This document shows positions 1-5,786 of a DNA stretch of 5,958 nt, piece by piece. The stretch covers positions 1 to 5,958 of the forward strand of contig CALALK010000056.1 of the NCBI GenBank assembly GCA_937923125.1, written 5' to 3'. This DNA is from an uncultured Carnobacterium sp. Its GTDB lineage: Bacteria; Bacillota; Bacilli; Lactobacillales; Aerococcaceae. A program made the translations under genes and the position numbers. The notes under the pieces were generated by a model. That model saw only the letters and a program-made list of their open reading frames with translations. It had not been told where the DNA came from and ran no database searches. Each line of letters begins with the position of its first letter. Position 1 is the stretch's first letter.

Positions 1-310
1 TCCAGGTCGTCTTGAAGATTCTTTAGAAGCAGATGACAAACCAGTTGTTGAAACACGCGACAGCTTGAAACAAGACAGCGTTCGTATTATCGAAGCTTTA
101 GGTGGAGCAGAAAATATCGAAGACGTGGATGCTTGTATCACTCGTCTACGTGTTTCTGTTAAAGAGGTTGATAAAGTTAACAAAGCAACATTGAAAGAAA
201 TCGGTGCGGTAGATGTTCTTGAAGTAAAAGGTGGTATTCAAGCCATTTACGGTGCGAAAGCAATTCTTTATAAGAACAATATTAATGAAATTTTAGGTGT
301 AGACGACTAG
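1..310 (+). CDS. PTS sugar permease, glucose family, C-terminal EIIB domain (5' partial)
   Basis: The reading frame is open from base 2 to a TAG at 308-310, giving 102 residues; the start lies upstream of the window. The first residues (PGRLED) resemble the TPGRE-type linker that joins the membrane EIIC domain to EIIB in glucose-family permeases. The EIIB domain follows, with the phosphorylation motif DACITRLR; its Cys is codon 134-136, residue 45 of the fragment. The downstream VKGGIQAIYGAKA segment is also typical of the family. EIIB takes phosphate from EIIA and passes it to the sugar entering through EIIC at the membrane. No EIIA domain is fused after EIIB, but a free EIIA gene lies 956 bases downstream, so this is probably an EIICB protein. 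A TTG at 65 is only an internal Leu, not the start, because the frame is open and homologous upstream of it. The substrate (glucose, maltose/alpha-glucoside, MurNAc or other) cannot be told from EIIB. Confidence 0.93.
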   Translation, partial: PGRLEDSLEADDKPVVETRDSLKQDSVRIIEALGGAENIEDVDACITRLRVSVKEVDKVNKATLKEIGAVDVLEVKGGIQAIYGAKAILYKNNINEILGVDD

Positions 311-329
311 TCAGTTAAAACACCTTTGT

Positions 330-370
330 AGATGGACTGGTTGCAAAAATCGGTCCATCTTTTATTTTTT
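330..370 (+). terminator. Rho-independent terminator of the PTS permease gene
   Basis: A stem of ten pairs (AGATGGACTG at 330-339 with CGGTCCATCT at 351-360, one T·G wobble) encloses an 11-base loop. It is followed by TTTATTTTTT at 361-370. It lies 20 bases after the permease stop and before the next promoter, so the permease and the regulator appear to be separate transcription units. Confidence 0.9.
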
Positions 371-400
371 GAAAAAAGGCAAAATCTTTTTAGAAACCTG

Positions 401-409
401 TGCTATAAT
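401..409 (+). promoter_or_regulatory. Extended -10 promoter for the RpiR-family regulator gene
   Basis: TGCTATAAT at 401-409 is a perfect extended -10 element (TGn plus TATAAT). No good -35 hexamer lies 16-18 bases upstream (AAAATC at 381-386 is the 17-base-spacer position), which fits a promoter relying on the TG extension. A start near 416 would leave a leader of about 23 bases before the ATG at 439. I see no convincing inverted repeat here that could be named as the regulator's own operator. Confidence 0.75.
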
Positions 410-438
410 GAAGGTAACAATGCAAAGGGGAAAAGCAG

Positions 439-1254
439 ATGTTGTCATTTGAGAAAAAAGTAGCGCCGATGATTGAATCGATTTATGATACGTTGACGCC
501 GATTGAAAAAACGATTGCGAAATATTTCTTGGGTGTAATCCCGGAAAATGAATCGTTATCCGCGCAAGAAGTATCAAAGCGATTATTCGTATCGATTCCA
601 TCCTTAACACGATTTGCTCAAAAGTGTGGCTATAAAGGATATCGACAGTTCATTTATGATTATCAAAAGGGAAAGCAAGAAGAGACAAACTTGCATAATG
701 ATTTGACCAAAATTGTATTAGACGATTATGCAGACCTCTTAACGAAATCCTTCTCACTCATCAATGAAGCACAGCTGATTCATGTGTGTGACATGCTCAG
801 TAAGGCTAAGCGCGTGTATATCTACGGACAAGGAAGTTCTGGGTTAGCAGCGCTGGAGATGAAGTTCAGATTTATGCGACTTGGGATGATTTGTGAGGCG
901 ATTACGGATTTACATACGATGCTGATGAACCGCGTATTAGTCGATGAAGATTGTCTTGTGATTGGCATTACGGTATCGGCCAACGAAAGTGTTGTGAATG
1001 CCGTGAATATCGCAAAACTTCAAGGAGCGAAAACCGTTCTGATTACCTCTAAGAAGAGCGAAGAGTTGCAACAGGATTGTGACGAATTAGTGCTCATCGC
1101 GATGAAGAATGCCTTAGAGCAAGGAACGACCATTACACCGCAATTCCCAGTTCTTGTCATTGTCGATATTTTATATAGTTACTACAAGGAAATCGATAAG
1201 GAACGCAAACGCTCGATTTTCTCAAATACATTACATGCCATTCAACCAGAATAA
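439..1254 (+). CDS. RpiR/MurR-family transcriptional regulator (HTH + SIS domain)
   Basis: This 271-residue protein has the usual length and layout of the RpiR family. An N-terminal helix-turn-helix domain spans about residues 1-75, with the core LSAQEVSKRLFVSIPSLTRF at 40-59 followed by the family-typical GYKGYRQF. A SIS domain spans about 105-245 and starts with VYIYGQGSSG at 127-136, the nucleotide- or sugar-phosphate-binding turn. Members bind operators near sugar genes and respond to phosphorylated sugars in the cytoplasm; MurR and GlvR are examples. The ATG at 439 has AAGGGG at 425-430, eight bases away, and its own extended -10 promoter. The EIIA gene starts 12 bases after the stop, so the two are very probably co-transcribed. 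One oddity: the second SIS motif reads ITVSANES where S-x-S-G-x-T/S is usual. The sugar controlled is unknown; the adjacent glucose-class PTS is the obvious candidate target. Confidence 0.93.
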   Translation: MLSFEKKVAPMIESIYDTLTPIEKTIAKYFLGVIPENESLSAQEVSKRLFVSIPSLTRFAQKCGYKGYRQFIYDYQKGKQEETNLHNDLTKIVLDDYADLLTKSFSLINEAQLIHVCDMLSKAKRVYIYGQGSSGLAALEMKFRFMRLGMICEAITDLHTMLMNRVLVDEDCLVIGITVSANESVVNAVNIAKLQGAKTVLITSKKSEELQQDCDELVLIAMKNALEQGTTITPQFPVLVIVDILYSYYKEIDKERKRSIFSNTLHAIQPE

Positions 1255-1266
1255 GGAGACGATAAA

Positions 1267-1761
1267 ATGTTTGGATTTTTTAAAAAGAATCAAGTAGAAA
1301 AAGAAGTGCCAGTATTTGCACTAGCAGGTGGAGAAATTGTTCCCATTACACAAGTGAATGATCCAGTCTTCGCAGGCAAGATGATGGGGGACGGATTTGC
1401 GATTATTCCTTCAAGTGGTGTGATTACTTCTCCAGTGAAAGGGGAAGTGGTGAATGTCTTTCCAACACTTCACGCTGTAGGCATTCAAACTGCTGGCGGA
1501 TTAGAAGTGCTTGTTCATATGGGAATTGATACCGTTGAATTAAAAGGGGGACCTTTTGAAACAACAGTAACGGTTGGCCAAAAGGTGGATGAACATACAG
1601 TGTTATCTACAGTGGACCTAGAAGCGTTAAAAGAAGCAGGTAAAGATACTGCGATGATGGTTCTCTTTACGAATATGGATAAAGTAGAATCCATTTCGAT
1701 TGCAACAGAAGGAATGGTTTCAGGAAAAGCAGAAGTAGGGAAAGTAACGTTAAAAGCGTAA
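1267..1761 (+). CDS. crr: PTS EIIA component, glucose class (EIIA-Glc / Crr-like)
   Basis: This is a free-standing 164-residue EIIA domain, close to the 169 residues of Escherichia coli Crr. It is a soluble cytoplasmic phosphocarrier that takes phosphate from HPr and gives it to an EIIB. The fold markers are in order: VFALAGGEIVPITQV near 16-30, the GDGFAIIPSSG turn at 41-51, a conserved His69 in TLHAVG, and the phosphorylated His84 in EVLVHMGIDTVEL. The C-terminal part holds the usual VLSTVDLEALKEAGK stretch at 112-126. The ribosome site AAGGAG at 1253-1258 overlaps the regulator's stop codon and lies 8 bases from the ATG, so the gene appears to be the second of a two-gene unit. The likely partner is the EIIB at the window start, though glucose-class EIIA proteins can serve several permeases. 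I see no sign of damage. The symbol follows common usage for free EIIA-Glc and does not imply the enterobacterial regulatory roles. Confidence 0.94.
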   Translation: MFGFFKKNQVEKEVPVFALAGGEIVPITQVNDPVFAGKMMGDGFAIIPSSGVITSPVKGEVVNVFPTLHAVGIQTAGGLEVLVHMGIDTVELKGGPFETTVTVGQKVDEHTVLSTVDLEALKEAGKDTAMMVLFTNMDKVESISIATEGMVSGKAEVGKVTLKA

Positions 1762-1773
1762 TGAAATCAAAAT

Positions 1774-1803
1774 AACCTCCGCTCAAGTTTGAGCGGAGGT
1801 TTT
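1774..1803. terminator. Bidirectional intrinsic terminator between EIIA gene and lexA
   Basis: A perfect 13-base inverted repeat (1774-1786 with 1789-1801) carries the GC-rich core CCTCCGCTC / GAGCGGAGG. On the plus strand it runs into TTTTC (1800-1804). On the minus strand it runs into ATTTTGATTT (rc of 1764-1773). It lies between two convergent genes, 12 bases after the EIIA stop and 10 bases after the lexA stop, so it probably ends both transcripts. The plus-strand T tract is short. Confidence 0.9.
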
Positions 1804-1811
1804 CGGTTGGT

Positions 1812-2435
1812 TTAGAAAATACGACTGCGATATAAGCTAACGACTTTTCCTAAAATCGTACAGTTCGGTAAGATGATAGGGTCCATCGTGTCATTTTCTG
1901 GCTCTAGGCGTACATGGTCGCTTTCGAGATAGAATCTCTTACAAGTTGCAGTGTCTTCTTCGGTCATCGCAATGACGATTTCACCGTTTGAGGCAGTTGA
2001 TTGTTTACGGACAATGACAGAATCGCCATCAAAGATACCAGCATTAATCATACTGTCTCCTTTAATACGAAGCATAAATAAATCATCTGCATCGTTTTGC
2101 AAATCTGGTGGGATTGGGAAGAAGTCACTTGCTTCTTCTACAGCAAGAATTGGTTCACCGGCTGTAACCACACCAAGCATTGGAATGGCTGTTGATTTAG
2201 CGCCAATTGCTTTTAGACCTGCCATCGTTAATTCAATGGCACGTGGCTTACTTGGGTCACGTTGAATTAAGCCGTTTTTCTCAAGTCTTGATAAGTGACC
2301 ATGAACGGTAGAAGTCGAAGAGAGTTGAACGGCGTTACAAATTTCACGCACTGTTGGCGGATAACCGTGCTCTTGAACTTCTTTATAAATAAACTGTAAT
2401 ACATCTAATTGTCTAGAATCTTTTAAATTTGTCAT
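1812..2435 (-). CDS. lexA: LexA, SOS-response repressor and self-cleaving protease
   Basis: This 207-residue repressor matches the usual length (about 205). It represses DNA-damage genes and cleaves itself when activated by RecA filaments. The N-terminal winged helix (about 1-70) contains [10 protein letters not shown] and the recognition segment [14 protein letters not shown] (39-52). The S24-type peptidase domain follows, with the cleavage bond Ala92-Gly93 in VVTAGEP, the nucleophile Ser128 in KGDSMI and the general base Lys166 in ATCKRF. All catalytic parts are present. I chose the ATG at 2435-2433 because AAGGAG (minus strand, 2449-2444) lies 8 bases ahead and the protein then begins like Bacillus LexA ([15 protein letters not shown]). 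A longer frame opening at 2489 would start inside the LexA box and upstream of the -10, so it is rejected. The gene converges on the EIIA gene and diverges from ynzC. Confidence 0.97.
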   Translation of the reverse strand: MTNLKDSRQLDVLQFIYKEVQEHGYPPTVREICNAVQLSSTSTVHGHLSRLEKNGLIQRDPSKPRAIELTMAGLKAIGAKSTAIPMLGVVTAGEPILAVEEASDFFPIPPDLQNDADDLFMLRIKGDSMINAGIFDGDSVIVRKQSTASNGEIVIAMTEEDTATCKRFYLESDHVRLEPENDTMDPIILPNCTILGKVVSLYRSRIF

Positions 2436-2459
2436 CGGAACATCTCCTTCTTTGAGACT

Positions 2460-2489
2460 AGTGTAACACACTTTGTAAACAGAAATCAA
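2460..2489 (-). promoter_or_regulatory. lexA promoter (SigA type, extended -10)
   Basis: Read on the minus strand: -35 TTGATT (2489-2484), 18-base spacer, -10 TACACT (2465-2460). The -10 is preceded by TGT, making TGTTACACT, an extended -10. The start would fall near 2453, just upstream of the AAGGAG at 2449-2444, giving a short leader. The -35 overlaps three bases of the LexA box, which fits autorepression. Confidence 0.7.
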
Positions 2490-2500
2490 ACAAATGTTCG
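2487..2500. promoter_or_regulatory. LexA operator (Gram-positive SOS box)
   Basis: The 14-base site CAAACAAATGTTCG differs from the Bacillus-type SOS box CGAACRNRYGTTYG only at position 2 (A for G) on the plus strand. It overlaps the lexA -35 by three bases and is centred about 60 bases upstream of the predicted ynzC start point. Autorepression of lexA is therefore very likely; an effect on ynzC is possible but less certain. I found no second box of comparable quality in the intergenic region. Confidence 0.85.
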
Positions 2501-2537
2501 TATGTTAGTCAGATTTTTAGGAAAAAGTTTTATCTTG

Positions 2538-2546
2538 TGATACACT
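2538..2546 (+). promoter_or_regulatory. Probable ynzC promoter (extended -10)
   Basis: TGATACACT at 2538-2546 is an extended -10 (TGn plus TACACT), nearly the same as the lexA -10 on the other strand. The best -35 candidate, TTAGGA at 2517-2522 with an 18-base spacer, is weak. A start near 2553 gives a leader of about 26 bases before the ATG at 2579. Confidence 0.55.
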
Positions 2547-2578
2547 GGGAGACGAAACGAAGGAAAGGAATGACAAAC

Positions 2579-2827
2579 ATGTTATCACCAGAAAAAATTA
2601 ATCGTATTAATGAATTAGCAAGAAAGAAAAAAGAAGGAAAACTCACTCCAACGGAAGAAAAGGAACAACAACTCTTGCGCCAAGAGTATTTAGAAGCTTT
2701 TCGTGGAGGCATGCGTAATCATATCGAAGGGCTAAAAGTCGTCGATAATGAGGGCAATGACGTTACTCCTGACAAACTAAAAGCAATCCAAAAAGAAAAA
2801 GGATTGCATAACCGAGACGCAGAATAG
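2579..2827 (+). CDS. ynzC: YnzC/DUF896 (UPF0291) small helical protein
   Basis: This 82-residue hydrophilic protein is clearly a DUF896 member. The N-terminal half (about 5-45) has the helical-hairpin signature [15 protein letters not shown], then [20 protein letters not shown]. The conserved tail [24 protein letters not shown] follows at about 53-76. No enzymatic function is established; in Bacillus the gene is the last of the LexA-controlled yneA-yneB-ynzC operon. I chose the ATG at 2579 because the protein then aligns with Bacillus YnzC from its first residues and AAAGGA (2564-2569) is 9 bases away. An ATG at 2570 in frame, with AAGGA at 2560-2564, would add three residues and cannot be excluded. 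A TTG at 2537 lies in the promoter and is rejected. It is divergent from lexA and monocistronic here, since a terminator follows at once. Confidence 0.93.
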   Translation: MLSPEKINRINELARKKKEGKLTPTEEKEQQLLRQEYLEAFRGGMRNHIEGLKVVDNEGNDVTPDKLKAIQKEKGLHNRDAE

Positions 2828-2834
2828 ATGAGAG

Positions 2835-2864
2835 AAGGCTGAAATTTTCAGCCTTTTTATTTTT
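2835..2864 (+). terminator. Rho-independent terminator of ynzC
   Basis: An eight-to-nine pair stem (AAGGCTGAA at 2835-2843 with TTCAGCCTT at 2847-2855) has a tiny loop and is followed by TTTTATTTTT through 2864. It starts 7 bases after the ynzC stop. It separates ynzC from tkt. The opposite strand has no T tract, so it works in one direction. Confidence 0.92.
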
Positions 2865-2900
2865 GTAAAATATGCTAAAACCATGAAAGAAATATGTGTT

Positions 2901-2915
2901 TTGCAAGGGTTTACT
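2901..2915 (+). promoter_or_regulatory. Possible CcpA cre-like site upstream of tkt (weak)
   Basis: TTGCAAGGGTTTACT fits the catabolite-response consensus WTGNAANCGNWNNCW at all positions except the central C, which is G here. That central CG is usually important, so this may be chance in AT-rich DNA. It lies 28 bases upstream of the tkt -35. The TTGCAA within it could also be read as a -35 for TATCAT at 2926-2931, but the 19-base spacer is poor. Confidence 0.22.
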
Positions 2916-2942
2916 ATGTTTTCTTTATCATAAAAATAACGG

Positions 2943-2971
2943 TTGCAAAAGCAGTCTTGGATTAGTAAAAT
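2943..2971 (+). promoter_or_regulatory. tkt promoter (SigA type)
   Basis: TTGCAA at 2943-2948 and TAAAAT at 2966-2971 are separated by exactly 17 bases, each hexamer matching the consensus at five of six positions. The start would fall near 2978, giving a 5' leader of about 41 bases to the ATG at 3019. No riboswitch-like structure fits in so short a leader. Confidence 0.82.
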
Positions 2972-3018
2972 AGAAGAGTAAGTTCCGATTAAGGAAAAAA
3001 TATTTAAGGAGTGATTGT

Positions 3019-5013
3019 ATGTTTGATAAAACCGATCAACTAGCAGTGAATACGATTCGTACATTGAGTATGGATGCCATTCAAGCTGCGAATTCAGGAC
3101 ACCCTGGTCTTCCAATGGGTGCTGCACCAATGGCTTATGTACTTTGGTCTAAATATTTGAAAGTTAACCCAAAACGTTCTAATTGGGTGGATCGCGATCG
3201 CTTTGTATTATCAGCAGGTCATGGATCTGCAATGTTATATGCTTTATTACATTTATCAGGATATGACTTATCGATTGAAGATGTGAAAAACTTCCGCCAA
3301 CTTGGAAGTAAAACACCTGGACACCCAGAAGTACATGACACGGATGGGGTAGATGCAACAACGGGTCCTCTTGGACAAGGGTTTGCAAATGCGGTTGGGA
3401 TGGCTATGGCTGAAGCGCATCTTGCTGCAAAATTCAATCGTGAAGGATACTCAGTCGTTGACCACCACACTTATGTATTATGTGGTGACGGGGACTTAAT
3501 GGAAGGTATTTCTTACGAAGCAGCTTCTCTTGCAGGAACATTGAAATTAAACAAATTAATCGTGTTATACGATTCAAACGATATTTGTTTAGATGGTCCT
3601 TTAAATAAAGTGTTCACTGAAGATGTGAAGAAACGCTTCAAAGGATTAGGTTGGAACTATATTCGTGTTGAAGATGGAAATGATTTAGACGAAATCGCTG
3701 AAGCTATCGAAGAAGCACAATGCCAAAAAGAAAAACCAACGATTATCGAAGTGAAAACGGTAATTGGTTACGGTGCTCCAAACCAAGGAACGAATAAAGT
3801 TCACGGGGCTCCTTTAGGACCTGACGGCATTGCCGAAGCAAAAGCAAACTACGGATGGGAATATGGCCCATTTGAAGTGCCTGAAGAAGTACAACATCGT
3901 TTCGATAAATTATTAGTACAAACAGGTGAAAATGACTATAACGAATGGAAAACTTTATTCGAAGGCTATAAACAAGCTTATCCAGAACTTGCAAAAGAAT
4001 TCGAAGACAGCTTTGCAGAAAAGATTCATGTAGACTTGAAAGAAGTATTACCTTCGTATGAATTTGGTAGCCCAGCAATGGCTTCTCGTGTGACAAGCCA
4101 AGCTGCAATTCAAGAATTAGGAAAACATATTCCATTCTTCTGGGGTGGATCTGCGGACCTTTCTTCATCAAACAACACAATGAACAAAGCAGATAGCGAC
4201 TTCTCACATGAAAATTACGGTGGAAGAAATATCTGGTTTGGGGTTCGTGAATTTGCGATGGGTGCAGCCATGAACGGTATGCTCCTACATGGTGGTAATC
4301 GTGTTTATGGCGGTACATTCTTCGTATTCGCAGATTACTTAAAAGCAGCAATGCGTGTTGCGGCAATCTCTCATTTACCAGCAATCTATGTTTATACACA
4401 TGACTCGATTGCGGTTGGGGAAGATGGACCAACGCATGAACCAATCGAACAATTAGCAGCGTTCCGTGCAACTCCAAACTTAAACGTGATTCGTCCTGCT
4501 GATGGAAATGAAGTATCTGCTGCATGGAAAGTAGCTGTAGAAGCAAAAGACCGTCCAACAGTACTCGTTTTCTCACGTCAAAACTTACCAGTTCTTGAAC
4601 ATTCAAAAGAATTAGCTTATGAAGGTGTGAAACGTGGGGCATATGTGGTTAGCCCACAAAAATGCGATACTCCAGAAGGTATCTTGATTGCGACAGGTTC
4701 TGAAGTAGCTCTTGCCATTGAAGCGCAAAAAGTTCTTGCCGAAGAAGGAATTGATGTATCTGTTGTTTCAATGCCATCGATGAACTTATTCGAAGAACAA
4801 CCAAAAGAGTACCGTGAAGCAGTATTACCAAGTGATGTTCGTAAACGTGTAGCCGTTGAAATGGGCGCAAGTTTCGGATGGGGACAATACGTTGGTCTTG
4901 ATGGGGCAACTGTTACAATCGACCGCTTCGGTTTATCTGGTAACGGAAATAAAGTAATGGAAACATTAGGATTCACTGTAGAAAATGTAGTGAATACATT
5001 TAAATCTTTATAA
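3019..5013 (+). CDS. tkt: Transketolase
   Basis: This is a full-length 664-residue transketolase, the thiamine-diphosphate enzyme that moves two-carbon ketol units between pentose-phosphate and glycolytic sugars in the cytoplasm. The N-terminal cofactor domain has SGHPG (His28), GHGS (His68), GHPE (His102) and the TPP/metal motif GDGDLMEG (156-163) ending at Asn187 in DSND. The central Pyr domain has the catalytic Glu411 in VREFAMG, plus THDS (His461) and THEP (His473). Arg357, Ser384 and Arg520 correspond to the phosphate-binding residues of the E. coli enzyme (Arg358, Ser385, Arg520). The C-terminal domain (about 540-664) is complete. All catalytic residues are present. AAGGAGTGAT at 3006-3015 is a long match to the 16S anti-SD; its AAGGAG core ends 7 bases before the ATG, so strong translation is expected. 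The gene has its own promoter and terminator. Position next to ynzC is as in Bacillus. Confidence 0.98.
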   Translation: MFDKTDQLAVNTIRTLSMDAIQAANSGHPGLPMGAAPMAYVLWSKYLKVNPKRSNWVDRDRFVLSAGHGSAMLYALLHLSGYDLSIEDVKNFRQLGSKTPGHPEVHDTDGVDATTGPLGQGFANAVGMAMAEAHLAAKFNREGYSVVDHHTYVLCGDGDLMEGISYEAASLAGTLKLNKLIVLYDSNDICLDGPLNKVFTEDVKKRFKGLGWNYIRVEDGNDLDEIAEAIEEAQCQKEKPTIIEVKTVIGYGAPNQGTNKVHGAPLGPDGIAEAKANYGWEYGPFEVPEEVQHRFDKLLVQTGENDYNEWKTLFEGYKQAYPELAKEFEDSFAEKIHVDLKEVLPSYEFGSPAMASRVTSQAAIQELGKHIPFFWGGSADLSSSNNTMNKADSDFSHENYGGRNIWFGVREFAMGAAMNGMLLHGGNRVYGGTFFVFADYLKAAMRVAAISHLPAIYVYTHDSIAVGEDGPTHEPIEQLAAFRATPNLNVIRPADGNEVSAAWKVAVEAKDRPTVLVFSRQNLPVLEHSKELAYEGVKRGAYVVSPQKCDTPEGILIATGSEVALAIEAQKVLAEEGIDVSVVSMPSMNLFEEQPKEYREAVLPSDVRKRVAVEMGASFGWGQYVGLDGATVTIDRFGLSGNGNKVMETLGFTVENVVNTFKSL

Positions 5014-5030
5014 AAATAAGTTAAAATAAG

Positions 5031-5077
5031 AGATTGAAGGTCTGGGTATATCAGACTTTCAATCTTTTTTTGTTTTT
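5031..5077 (+). terminator. Strong Rho-independent terminator after tkt, abutting the azlC RBS
   Basis: A 14-pair stem (AGATTGAAGGTCTG at 5031-5044 with CAGACTTTCAATCT at 5052-5065, one G·T wobble) has a 7-base loop and is followed by TTTTTTTGTTTTT through 5077. The azlC ribosome site AGGAG begins at the next base (5078), leaving no room downstream of the hairpin for a separate azlC promoter. Confidence 0.92.
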
Positions 5078-5087
5078 AGGAGAATGT

Positions 5088-5786
5088 ATGAAAGAATTAA
5101 AACAGGCATTTACAATTAGTTTACCCATCTGTTTCGGGTATCTCTTTTTAGGAATTGCTTTTGCACTTCTGATGTCTCAAGAAGGCTTTCCAGCTTGGGC
5201 TTCTATTTTTTCAAGTGTATTTGTATATGCAGGATCCATGCAATTTGCCCTTGTCTCGTTTATGAGTGCAGGGATGAGTTTTTGGATGATTGCCTTAATG
5301 ACTTTATTTATTAATGCTAGAATGCTATTTTACGGCGTTAGCTTTATTGATGAATTTAAAAAACTAGGGTGGAAGGCATTTTATTTAATCTTCGCCTTAT
5401 CGGATGAAACCTTTTCTCTTTTAGTAGGGATGAAACAAGCAAAGACTCAAGCCAACGAGAACGTTATGGTCTATGTTGGGCTTCTTAACCATTTCTATTG
5501 GATTCTTGGAACGATTATTGGAGTTGTCATCGGCGAATTTCTTCCGTTTTCAACAAAGGGAATTGATTTTTCAATGACGGCACTCTTTGTGGTCATTCTT
5601 GTGAACCAATTGAAAAAAGCAGACCGCTATTTCCCATTTATCATTGGGGGAGTGAGTGCGATTTTTTGGTTGGTTTTTGTTGGAAAACAATATTTCCTTG
5701 TGTGCGCCTTAGCGACAACGATGATTGGATTAATTGCAATCTTCGAACGTGAGAAACTACAAATGAAGGAGGAAGAAAATGAGTAG
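5088..5786 (+). CDS. azlC: AzlC, large subunit of branched-chain amino-acid exporter
   Basis: This 232-residue integral membrane protein matches the AzlC family in length and motifs. AzlC with AzlD exports branched-chain amino acids and analogues across the cytoplasmic membrane; azlC was found through azaleucine resistance in Bacillus. Family signatures are VYAGSMQFALVS (46-57), NARMLFYGVS (76-85), LSDETFSL (104-111), LNHFYWILGT (133-142) and GIDFSMTALF (158-167). Hydrophobic segments cluster at about 10-30, 38-60, 62-82, 127-150, 160-174, 182-198 and 202-219, with a charged C-terminal tail. I chose the ATG at 5088 because AGGAG at 5078-5082 is 5 bases ahead and the protein then begins like its family. 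An in-frame start at 5034 would lie inside the terminator hairpin and is rejected. azlD overlaps its last 8 bases. The substrate is inferred from the family; no regulator gene (AzlB type) is visible. Confidence 0.93.
   Translation: MKELKQAFTISLPICFGYLFLGIAFALLMSQEGFPAWASIFSSVFVYAGSMQFALVSFMSAGMSFWMIALMTLFINARMLFYGVSFIDEFKKLGWKAFYLIFALSDETFSLLVGMKQAKTQANENVMVYVGLLNHFYWILGTIIGVVIGEFLPFSTKGIDFSMTALFVVILVNQLKKADRYFPFIIGGVSAIFWLVFVGKQYFLVCALATTMIGLIAIFEREKLQMKEEENE

Noticed and set aside
339..348. Ten-base GGTTGCAAAA repeated at 2941-2950
   Set aside because: One copy is in a terminator loop and the other in the tkt -35 region; the length is compatible with chance and there is no shared context.
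362..610. 82-codon minus-strand frame across the regulator promoter and start
   Set aside because: It covers the terminator T tract, the promoter and the 5' end of the RpiR-type gene on the opposite strand; no recognisable family.
1951..2265. 104-codon plus-strand frame inside lexA
   Set aside because: Antisense to the conserved LexA peptidase and wing region; Ser/Ala/Ile-rich translation without a domain and without a convincing ribosome site.
2436..2489. N-terminal extension of LexA by 18 residues
   Set aside because: It would start within the LexA box and upstream of the predicted transcription start; the ATG at 2435 has a good ribosome site and matches family starts.
2883..2933. 16-codon plus-strand frame (possible leader peptide before tkt)
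   Set aside because: It lacks a ribosome binding site and ends upstream of the much better tkt promoter at 2943-2971, so it is unlikely to be on the tkt transcript.
2777..3130. 117-codon minus-strand frame across the ynzC end and tkt start
   Set aside because: It crosses the ynzC terminator, the tkt promoter and conserved tkt codons in antisense; no family resemblance.
3743..4642. 299-codon open frame on the minus strand inside tkt
   Set aside because: It is fully antisense to an intact, highly conserved transketolase; its product is rich in Leu/His/Arg with no recognisable domain, as expected from the complement of well-biased codons.
5034..5087. N-terminal extension of AzlC by 18 residues
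   Set aside because: It would be encoded by the terminator hairpin and T tract, and the extension reads as hairpin sequence rather than family sequence.
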